Assembly: GCA_964346325.1 (NCBI GenBank)
Contig: CAYFUK010000055.1
Location: 1-6,351 of the forward strand
Direction: 5' to 3'
DNA: 6,351 nucleotides
From: JAUVDZ01 sp964346325
GTDB lineage: Bacteria; Patescibacteriota; Gracilibacteria; UBA1369; PNNO01
The position numbers and the translations under genes are program-made. The notes beneath the pieces were generated by a model. It saw nothing but the letters and a program-made list of their open reading frames with translations. It was not told the DNA's origin and ran no database searches. This document shows, in pieces, positions 1 through 6,230 of the stretch (its first letter is position 1; each line of letters starts with the position of its first letter).

Positions 1-3
1 AAT

Positions 4-3000
4 ATGTACGGCGAAAAATACAACATAGAATTCAAAAGCATCAGCAACGTCCTCAACAGGATTAAGATTGATGAACTCGATTTTACAGGCACCCCCGTCG
101 ATCTTCAACCAGGTGCCGAAATCCCGAAATTGTCAAAAGACCAGGAAGGCCATTTCATGGGTTCCGAACTTGTATTCTATGTAGAGGCCAATTCGGTCGA
201 TGGCATGCCGGAATTTTACACCGAAAACCCCCGTAAATTTCGCGTCACACACTATCAGGATGGCAACGTCGTATTTCAGGGCTACCTGGTCCCGGAACAA
301 TATTCAGATCCTTACATTTACCATCCTTTCGACATTAAGCTAAAAGCTGTTGATGGTTTAGGGTTGTTAAAAAAGGCCGATTTCGATCTCAACTATTTTC
401 AAAAAGAGAGCGACATCTTAGATCATATTCTAAAAAAAACAGGGTTTGACCTGCCAATTTACATTGCCATCGACATTAGACACGACTGTCAAGGAGTGTC
501 CTCAGATCCGGCAATGGAATACACGTCAGTTAATGTCAACCAACTCTACACCAACGAAGGCGAAGCTCCCTCGTGCTACGAGGTTATAGAAAAAATACTC
601 GAAAGCTACGGAAAAGAGCTGTTTATAACCCAATATCGCGAAAAATGGCTGATTTTCCGAAAAATTGACATTCTGGGAAAATTCTATGTTTACGTAGATG
701 GAACCTATTTAAGTAATGACACCCTTTTCTCAATTAAAGAGTTTGGCAACGACAAAAATCTTTTTCCCGTCGGCTCACTTCGCCGGGATATCAATAAGCG
801 GTTGCATCACGTCAATTTAAGCACCGACCTGGGCCGGGCCAACAACATTTTGCCGGAAAACATTTTCGAAAAAGAAGTTTGCCCGGACAATAGCCGACAA
901 TATAGATCAAAAAATTGGGTTGCACATGGAACTCTATCGTCGCAATGCAATGTTTCCAGAACCTTCATGGATAGCAAATCTGTCTATGTTAGATTTGATC
1001 CTCAATCAAATCCGGATTTTGACCAATACTTGTATTACAATTTATATAACATTGATCAAAATTCTCAAAATTGGTTGTTTCAGTTTTCAATGCAAATGTC
1101 AACGGGGTATCTTTCCAGCAGAGAGGTTGAAATCCCCTTTGATATTAAGATCAAACCAAATACTGAAACTGGATCAGTCTATTATTTAAGAAATGACGGA
1201 TGGAGCACAACTTTTGACCCGGACAAAGTTTTAAGGTTGAAATTTAAGATTTCAATGGTTCCGGACAAACAAGCCGTGATCCCCATTGAATCTGCTGATG
1301 TTTCTATTCCAGGCATACCAGTTGATTGTAATTTAGTTTTCCGATTTTTTAGAAATCAAGAAAGCAAAACAGACTATTACACCGACATTCGGGTGTTCGA
1401 CATGAATTTCGGCCTTAATGAAGATGACCTCGAAGTTCCGGCCTTCATTAATTATGATATGCCTATTACCGACAATCCGATCAATAAAGAAAAGATCGAG
1501 AACATCATAGGCAGCGCCCCCGATTATGCCAATAAGGAAACACTTTTTAAAAAGGTCAAATACGACGAATCCGCCGAAATTGCCCCGGTCAACTGGCAGC
1601 ACAAAGATGATACGTCCCAATATTCCCTTTCCGAGATTGTCCTGCACGAAATTGCTTCCAATAACCGGCAACCCCGGCAGATTCTTTCAGGTGTCATCAC
1701 AGGGTCAGCCATCGACACCCTTATGATATTTCGCGACTATACCGTCGCGGATCAACCTCTGTTTTTTGCCAAACAAGTAACCTACAACCTCCACCAGGAA
1801 GAAGTTTCCGGTAAATTTGAAGAATACCTCTATTTCGAAAAAGTCGCCACCATAATCGACCAGGCCGTCATTTCCGAAAATTTCAGCTCAAACAATTCGG
1901 ATCCCATCACTTCTTCAAAAATTGGCGAAGGCAGCCGCCTGAAATCAATAAACTGGGACGATATTGCAGGTAAACCCCGCGCTTTTCCACCATCACGTCA
2001 CTCCCATGGCGATGAGGAAATGTTCCTGTTCGATGGCAAAATATCAATTAATGACGACGGCGATATCCTTTTCGGTGCAAAAAGCATCTTCAATGCCGAC
2101 GTCCACATCAATGGCAACATCTACCAAAACGGCCAAGCCTACGAAACCCACGCCGAACAACTCTACACCACCAAAGACTTCATAATCCAGCGCGACGGAG
2201 CCACAACCGCCATAGCCGCCGGAGAGATAGCCGGAAGCAAAATCCTGAAAGCCGACGGCACCAACAACGTCATATTCGGCACCACAAACGATGCCGTAGC
2301 CCGGATAGGCTGGGAAGGCGACGCCCTGCAAGCAATCGCAACCCGCCAAGATAATCCTACAAACAACGGCCACGCTGTCTGGTCAGATGCTGACAATATG
2401 TTTCTGACACGGTCGGCGGCGTTTGATTCGGATAAGTTAGGGGGTCATGCGGCTGCGGATTATCCAAGAAGGTATATAAATGAAACAATATCTGGTCTTT
2501 ATGATTTTGAAAATGGCATAAAAGCTTTATCTGTTGAATCCGGGTTGATAAAAACGGAGGCCGGGGATAATAATCATATAACAATCGAAACTTTTGCAGG
2601 GGAGAATACTTCGGGTGATATTTATCTTCATACCGATAGTAGCGGAGATTATTATCAAGGCGTTGTTGATATAAATACAGACCTTGAAGTGTTGAAATCA
2701 ATTCGTGTAGGTGATAACTTAAAATCACAATCCGCCTTTGTAGGGGGGTTTGCAGGTCAAAACTGGCTGCTTGACGGTTCAACAAATCATCTGACACTTG
2801 ACCGTCTTACAGTTCGTGGAAGGATGGACGTTTATGAGTTGGTCATCAATAAAATAAGAGCGACAAATGGTAGTTTGTGGGTGAGTGATTCGGCAAAAGT
2901 TGTTAGCGTCAGCGAGGATGATACTTATTACTATCTCAATTTTGACGATGACGATGGTAATAGCTCACAGCCTTTCTGGGAAAATGATATCATAAAGGCA

Positions 3001-5127
3001 CAGCAATTTACGGGAAGAAATGTGAGGGTTGTTGAAGGTAGGATAAGTAGTATTACGACTAAATTAAAGTCTGACCAAGTAGCTCTAATTAAATCAACAA
3101 CAACAGGGACACCACAAGCCGGTGATGAGTTCGTGAGGATGGGTAACTATACGGACACAGACAGGCAAGGAGCCGTTTATCTAACTTCAAGTGACAATAA
3201 CGCTCCTTACCTTGATGTAATTGATGGTGTTAGTAGTGTAAATTATACGGGCTCTGATAAGGTAAAAGCACGTTTAGGAAAGTTGGATGGAATTACTGAT
3301 ACTGACTTTGGGGGCACTCTTTCAGGCTACGGATTATACTCTGAGAATGTATATCTTAAAGGTAAAATTGTTGTAACAGGTGGAAATGCTGAAACTCAAT
3401 CAGGGGCACAATCCAAAGCAGATACAGCAGAAGGTAATGCAATTTCAGAAGCCGAATCTAAAGATAATACACTTATAGGTAATTATTCATTAGGCAGTCT
3501 TGACAGCCTTGCATATAAAAACACCGTAGAAAAAGCAGAACTTGGAACGACAGTAATTCAAGGAGGATATTTAAGAACTGACCTTATTGAAGCAGGAACA
3601 ATAGTTGCTGAAAAACTGGCATTCACACCTACTGACAGTGATAATATCATAGGTACAATAAATACCAGTACAGAAGGTCTTGAAATTAATGCTGACATAT
3701 CAGTTAATTCTTTTCCTACCGTTTCTGATGTAGGCTGTCGGTTGCTTGTTAGATTTGATAATTCCGGAATTGAAGCTACCGGAAATTCACCTTTACAAAC
3801 AGAAAGAGAACCAGATTATTATGAAGGAGTTGCTGGAATGTCTGCTGATTTTCGGAATACAAATCAGTATTTCCGAATGCACTACCGATATGAATTAGGC
3901 TATTCAGGCAATTATCTGATATATAGCCTTTGGTTCAAGGCTGCAAAAAATAGTACAAACAGAGCCCTTGTTACTCAGAAACTTTCTGGAAGTAGTTTGT
4001 ATAGAGGTTTGCTGATAACAAGTTCAAACCAAATCAGAATGGTTGGGCGTGACAGCTCAGACGGTTATCAATCTGTTGGGTCATCATCATCGGATTGGAA
4101 TGAAAATGAGTGGACACACGTCATAGGCAGGCAGCACAGTGATAGAATTGAGCTTTGGATTAACGGAAATAAGATTGGTGAAACCAATATGGGTTCCACA
4201 GCCAGTTTTGACCGGGATATTGACGTAGGATTAAGATACAATGACGCTTATCCTTTCGATGGTTTTATTGATGAATTGAGAATTTATCAATATTCAAGAA
4301 TGGAGAGTTCTGTTACAAGTGATCTGGCTAAATTTTACAAGTCTCTTTATTTATATCCTGCTGGCAACGCCGGTGGAAAAATAAGTGCTAATCAGGTAAG
4401 AACAGGCGAGCTACTTTCCCAAAACTGGGAAAATGGAAAAGGAACCCGGTTCGATTTAAATGCAGGGTTGCTGGAGATGAAGAATAATGCAGGTGACACC
4501 ATTTTTAAGTTCGATTCCGGAGATCAAACTGCAAAGATAGCAGGGTTTGAGTTTGATGAAGACTCTTTATTTAGTGATACCGTATCTTTAGGTTCAGGAA
4601 GTTTAGCACTTCAAGATAGTGCAACACTTTATTTTTACAAAAACAATCAAATAAATTACATTGCCCCAGGTTCTGATATATTTTACGGTAATAATTCGCA
4701 TGGTCTAAAGATGGTTTCAATGCCATCTTCATATACACCTACTTCACAAAATGAAAGAGCACAAATATCATTAATTGACACATCAATTGATCAATATGAT
4801 GAACAAAGATTAATTTATTTAAATGGATTAATCATAACAGCCGGACAGAGATTTATTAATTTAACAAGTAATACAATACAAGCGAATCAAATAGCAGATT
4901 ACAATGTTATTTATACAACTGATAGTCAATTATATTTACCCAGTTTATCAACAAATGATAAGTCTGATAGCGGCTATGTTGCGAAAGGGAAAGAAATAAC
5001 AATAATAAATAAATCAGGAACTAACTTATTAATACAAAATGTTGAGAGTGGAAATTTTAGTATAAGTAATAATACTTCTACAAAAGTGATAGTTGGTGAT
5101 GACAGAAAATTTTACAAAATAACTTAA
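4..5127 (+). CDS. Giant phage tail-tip/tail-fibre protein with hub-like N-terminus and LamG lectin domain (possibly 5' partial)
   Basis: This 1707-residue protein is probably the baseplate-hub and receptor-binding tail fibre of a Bacteroidota phage. Residues 1-290 (opening YGEKYNIEFKS, then FQGYLVPEQYSDPYIYHPFD and VDGLGLLKK) look like the hub-type N-terminus of Bacteroidota prophage tail proteins. Residues 300-490 form a beta-rich, perhaps jelly-roll, region with YYLRNDGWS. Residues 552-615 return to hub-like sequence. H666-S-H668-G starts the fibre, followed by a DSDKLGGHAAADYPR fibre motif near 808-822. The shaft carries family-typical linkers: VRGRMDVYELVINKIRATNG (from 937), FVRMGNYTDTDRQGAVYL (about 1043), SGYGLYSENVYLKGKI (1107) and GTTVIQGGYLRTDLIEAGTI (1181). 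A LamG-like domain occupies about 1244-1447. ISANQVRTGELLSQNW resumes the shaft, and residues 1637-1707 resemble a small beta-sandwich fibre tip. No signal peptide or membrane segment is seen. Only three bases precede the ATG and they are an open codon, so the true start may lie upstream. Family placement is from remembered motifs; receptor binding is inferred. Confidence 0.85.
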   Translation: MYGEKYNIEFKSISNVLNRIKIDELDFTGTPVDLQPGAEIPKLSKDQEGHFMGSELVFYVEANSVDGMPEFYTENPRKFRVTHYQDGNVVFQGYLVPEQYSDPYIYHPFDIKLKAVDGLGLLKKADFDLNYFQKESDILDHILKKTGFDLPIYIAIDIRHDCQGVSSDPAMEYTSVNVNQLYTNEGEAPSCYEVIEKILESYGKELFITQYREKWLIFRKIDILGKFYVYVDGTYLSNDTLFSIKEFGNDKNLFPVGSLRRDINKRLHHVNLSTDLGRANNILPENIFEKEVCPDNSRQYRSKNWVAHGTLSSQCNVSRTFMDSKSVYVRFDPQSNPDFDQYLYYNLYNIDQNSQNWLFQFSMQMSTGYLSSREVEIPFDIKIKPNTETGSVYYLRNDGWSTTFDPDKVLRLKFKISMVPDKQAVIPIESADVSIPGIPVDCNLVFRFFRNQESKTDYYTDIRVFDMNFGLNEDDLEVPAFINYDMPITDNPINKEKIENIIGSAPDYANKETLFKKVKYDESAEIAPVNWQHKDDTSQYSLSEIVLHEIASNNRQPRQILSGVITGSAIDTLMIFRDYTVADQPLFFAKQVTYNLHQEEVSGKFEEYLYFEKVATIIDQAVISENFSSNNSDPITSSKIGEGSRLKSINWDDIAGKPRAFPPSRHSHGDEEMFLFDGKISINDDGDILFGAKSIFNADVHINGNIYQNGQAYETHAEQLYTTKDFIIQRDGATTAIAAGEIAGSKILKADGTNNVIFGTTNDAVARIGWEGDALQAIATRQDNPTNNGHAVWSDADNMFLTRSAAFDSDKLGGHAAADYPRRYINETISGLYDFENGIKALSVESGLIKTEAGDNNHITIETFAGENTSGDIYLHTDSSGDYYQGVVDINTDLEVLKSIRVGDNLKSQSAFVGGFAGQNWLLDGSTNHLTLDRLTVRGRMDVYELVINKIRATNGSLWVSDSAKVVSVSEDDTYYYLNFDDDDGNSSQPFWENDIIKAQQFTGRNVRVVEGRISSITTKLKSDQVALIKSTTTGTPQAGDEFVRMGNYTDTDRQGAVYLTSSDNNAPYLDVIDGVSSVNYTGSDKVKARLGKLDGITDTDFGGTLSGYGLYSENVYLKGKIVVTGGNAETQSGAQSKADTAEGNAISEAESKDNTLIGNYSLGSLDSLAYKNTVEKAELGTTVIQGGYLRTDLIEAGTIVAEKLAFTPTDSDNIIGTINTSTEGLEINADISVNSFPTVSDVGCRLLVRFDNSGIEATGNSPLQTEREPDYYEGVAGMSADFRNTNQYFRMHYRYELGYSGNYLIYSLWFKAAKNSTNRALVTQKLSGSSLYRGLLITSSNQIRMVGRDSSDGYQSVGSSSSDWNENEWTHVIGRQHSDRIELWINGNKIGETNMGSTASFDRDIDVGLRYNDAYPFDGFIDELRIYQYSRMESSVTSDLAKFYKSLYLYPAGNAGGKISANQVRTGELLSQNWENGKGTRFDLNAGLLEMKNNAGDTIFKFDSGDQTAKIAGFEFDEDSLFSDTVSLGSGSLALQDSATLYFYKNNQINYIAPGSDIFYGNNSHGLKMVSMPSSYTPTSQNERAQISLIDTSIDQYDEQRLIYLNGLIITAGQRFINLTSNTIQANQIADYNVIYTTDSQLYLPSLSTNDKSDSGYVAKGKEITIINKSGTNLLIQNVESGNFSISNNTSTKVIVGDDRKFYKIT
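2400..5127 (+). other. AT-rich, G-over-C segment: candidate exchanged tail-fibre module
   Basis: Base composition changes abruptly near 2395-2400 inside the tail gene. Hand counts on 60-base rows give 52-58% G+C at 2101-2280, with C well above G at 2101-2220 (22 vs 9, 25 vs 10). The row at 2401 has G above C (23 vs 11), and the row at 2461 falls to about 27% G+C. The row at 5041 is still about 28% with G 14 and C 3. The gene starting at 5138 returns to C-rich codons (row 5161: 34 of 60 G+C, C 20, G 14). The reading frame crosses the 2400 switch intact, just before the DSDKLGGHAAADYPR fibre motif. This fits in-frame replacement of the distal fibre by horizontal exchange. Confidence 0.6.
3733..4344 (+). 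other. LamG / concanavalin A-like lectin domain within the tail fibre
   Basis: Residues about 1244-1447 of the tail protein read as a LamG_3-type beta sandwich. It opens with CRLLVRFDNSG, followed by SADFRNTNQYFRM, then YLIYSLWFKAAKNSTNRALV, the WNENEWTHVIGRQHSDRIEL strand pair, LWINGNKIGE, and the closing DGFIDELRIYQYSR. The order (a 'YSLWFK' strand, a 'W.H' strand, a 'L.WING' hairpin, then 'G.IDELRIY') is the classic signature of LamG-like domains. The domain sits between two shaft linkers (GTTVIQGGYLRTDL and ISANQVRTGELL) that are often close together in relatives, so it looks like a plug-in module. Such domains commonly bind glycans, so surface polysaccharide recognition is the likely job, but this is inference. 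Confidence 0.8.
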
Positions 5128-5137
5128 TCAAACACTT

Positions 5138-5725
5138 ATGACACAACCGAAGAAAGCACAACCGAAAAAGGCAGAACAGGCCAAAAAAGCCCCCGCCGGG
5201 CCAACCAACCAGGAACTGTTCGACCTCAAATCAGCCATTGAACAATTGAAAAAAGGCGGATCCAACAGCTTCAAACTGGCCATGATGGACAACGAGGACC
5301 TTATTAATCCCGAAGTCCGGAAACTCAACGAGCTGCAGGAGCCATCCGAAAGTTTCAAAAAGTACCAAGAAGAATACCGCCAACTCTTACAAAAACACGC
5401 CGAAATTGATGAGAATACCGGCGCTCTGGCACTCTATTCTCAACCTTATGGCCAAGGCGTCCGGGTCAGCAACCCCGGTCCAAATTCGTTCTTTAATATC
5501 GTAAATGATGAAGAAGGCTGGAAAAAGGCAATCAAAGACCTGCAAGAAAGGCATAAGGACACCCTTACAGAGCGCGATAAGCAGATGAAGGAGTTTGAGG
5601 AGACCCTTCAAAAGCCAGCCAAAAAGATCAATTTCGTTAAAGTGGGCCGGGCTGCAATTCCGGGAAATGTAGAAGTTGGATACGAAGAGTTGAGGACGTT
5701 TCGGAAATGGATCATTAAGGAATGA
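5138..5725 (+). CDS. Small helical basic phage protein, possibly DUF1617-like
   Basis: This 195-residue protein has no function I can assign firmly. Its first 22 residues are a K/P/A-rich, histone-tail-like stretch (PKKAQPKKAEQAKKAPAGP) that is probably disordered. A short helix (about 23-40) and GSNSFKLAMMDNEDL follow. Then come a charged helix at 58-90 (EVRKLNELQEPSESFKKYQ), a variable loop with GALALYSQPYGQG, and a second charged helix at 124-158. The C-terminus is a beta-like KINFVKVGRAAIPGNVEVG followed by YEELRTFRKWIIKE. The pattern of helix, '..KYQEEYRQLLQKHAEIDENTG', loop, 'DEEGWKKAIKDLQ' and acidic-basic C-terminal helix recalls the DUF1617 family of small phage proteins. That resemblance is weak and from memory. 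The start lies 10 bases after the tail gene stop with only AT-rich sequence before it, as is normal in Bacteroidota, so the two are probably co-transcribed. Its C-rich codon use differs from both neighbouring coding segments. Confidence 0.75.
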   Translation: MTQPKKAQPKKAEQAKKAPAGPTNQELFDLKSAIEQLKKGGSNSFKLAMMDNEDLINPEVRKLNELQEPSESFKKYQEEYRQLLQKHAEIDENTGALALYSQPYGQGVRVSNPGPNSFFNIVNDEEGWKKAIKDLQERHKDTLTERDKQMKEFEETLQKPAKKINFVKVGRAAIPGNVEVGYEELRTFRKWIIKE

Positions 5726-5737
5726 TGCGATCATTAA
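5710..5737 (+). repeat. Interleaved direct and inverted repeats over the stop of the 195-aa gene
   Basis: The 9-base word GATCATTAA occurs at 5710-5718 and again at 5729-5737. Its core ATCATT (5711-5716 and 5730-5735) is complementary to AATGAT at 5721-5726, which lies between the copies. The middle element can therefore pair with either the upstream arm (loop AAGG) or the downstream arm (loop GCG), giving two mutually exclusive six-pair hairpins. The middle element contains both the TGA stop of the preceding gene (5723-5725) and an overlapping ATG at 5722. The stems are AT-rich and short, so stability is low and chance origin is possible. Confidence 0.45.
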
Positions 5738-5778
5738 TTGTCATATTAGCCTTAATCCTTTTCCGAGGCCAGTTATGA
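5722..5778 (+). CDS. Possible 18-codon hydrophobic leader-like peptide, doubtful
   Basis: An ATG at 5722 overlaps the previous stop as ATGA, and a second ATG follows at 5725. The frame encodes MMRSLIVILALILFRGQL and stops at 5776-5778. The peptide is almost wholly hydrophobic, like the start of a signal or membrane sequence. AAGGA at 5717-5721 resembles a Shine-Dalgarno site but sits very close, and such sites matter little in Bacteroidota. A one-base frame change near 5761 would join it to the open stretch ending at 5815. It may be a real tiny coupled ORF, the damaged upstream part of that stretch, or chance. Confidence 0.2.
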   Translation: MMRSLIVILALILFRGQL

Positions 5779-5815
5779 AGAGTTGAAAATCTTAATGCCG
5801 CTTATTAATGAGTAA
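5756..5815 (+). pseudogene. Candidate leftover C-terminal codons of a second version of the 195-aa protein gene
   Basis: Read in the same frame as the 195-residue gene, positions 5756-5815 are open and spell SFSEASYEELKILMPLINE before TAA. The last codons of the intact gene spell VGYEELRTFRKWIIKE before TGA. The two share YEEL, a hydrophobic spacing and a terminal I-x-E. At DNA level TAYGAAGAGTTGA occurs at 5681-5693 and 5774-5786, with 12 of 13 bases identical and exactly 93 bases apart. In-frame stops at 5735, 5747 and 5753 separate this stretch from the intact gene, so it is not a read-through extension. The simplest reading is that gene replacement or a partial duplication left the tail end of a diverged homologue. 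The match is short, so chance remains possible. The stretch overlaps the next gene's first codons. Confidence 0.35.
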
Positions 5816-6230
5816 TAAACCAAAAAAGATGAAAATGGGAGTAGGAGAAATAATTTTAGCGTTAACTTTGCTTTTCGGTGGAGCCTATGCGGGTTCATCA
5901 TATCAAAAGAATAAATGTGATGAACAGTTACAGGCGGTTTTGGAAAGTAGTAGCATGAAGCTTGACAGTGTAGGCAACGAGTTGGAAGCTGCGAACACGA
6001 AACTTGACAGTGCTAGTATTAACCTGAAAGTTGCTAATAATAAACTTGATAGTGTAGGTGCTAATTTAAGTAAAGCTAATACTAAACTTGATAGCTTGAA
6101 ATCCTTACCCGTGAAAGTTGATACTTTGATTTTAGTCAATAAAGAGATACTTCTCAATACTGACACAATAAAATCAGAGTTGAGAGAACACGCCAAAAAG
6201 GTCAAAAATGACCATGCTGCTTTACGATAG
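5808..6230 (+). CDS. Single-pass membrane (or secreted) coiled-coil protein with 14-residue repeats
   Basis: This 140-residue protein is not recognised by family. Residues 1-10 are strongly basic (NKPKKMKM), and residues 11-30 form one hydrophobic segment (GVGEIILALTLLFGGAYAGS). By the positive-inside rule the N-terminus stays in the cytoplasm and the rest is exported. AYA before Gly29 could also be a signal peptidase I site. C37 is too far from the N-terminus for a lipoprotein. Residues 50-97 contain three full and one partial copy of a 14-residue unit beginning xKLDS, two heptads long, so a coiled coil is likely. A further helical, charged tail reaches residue 140. Topology and size resemble inner-membrane spanins such as phage Rz, but no lipoprotein partner was found, so this is only a hypothesis. 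The gene follows the 195-residue gene after 82 bases with no clear ribosome binding site. It is AT-rich, unlike that gene. M8 or M10 are alternative starts. Confidence 0.75.
   Translation: MSNKPKKMKMGVGEIILALTLLFGGAYAGSSYQKNKCDEQLQAVLESSSMKLDSVGNELEAANTKLDSASINLKVANNKLDSVGANLSKANTKLDSLKSLPVKVDTLILVNKEILLNTDTIKSELREHAKKVKNDHAALR
5955..6098 (+). repeat. 42-base in-frame tandem repeat (3.4 copies) encoding a coiled coil
   Basis: Three 42-base units at 5955-5996, 5997-6038 and 6039-6080, followed by 18 bases of a fourth (6081-6098), encode MKLDSVGNELEAAN, TKLDSASINLKVAN, NKLDSVGANLSKAN and TKLDSL. The protein repeat is clearer than the DNA repeat, so the units have diverged under selection rather than being a recent slippage product. 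The 14-residue period equals two heptads, with L, V/A and L at core positions. Confidence 0.8.

Noticed and set aside
2357..2797. A 146-codon open frame on the minus strand across the composition break
   Set aside because: It lies wholly inside the tail gene, its translation is low-complexity in style (many Y, L, H, P from reversed common codons), and it shows no domain. It is a shadow of the coding strand.
4550..5127. Possible variable region of a diversity-generating retroelement at the fibre C-terminus
   Set aside because: No C-type-lectin-like motif, no near-duplicate template repeat and no reverse transcriptase are visible in the window.
5726..5807. Bacteroidota-type promoter (TTG and TAnnTTTG) before the membrane protein gene
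   Set aside because: No TAnnTTTG match at proper spacing from a TTG was found; the gene is more likely read from upstream.
5808..6230. Embedded outer-membrane spanin lipoprotein in another frame of the membrane protein gene
   Set aside because: The start regions of the alternative frames are quickly stopped and show no signal sequence with a lipobox cysteine.
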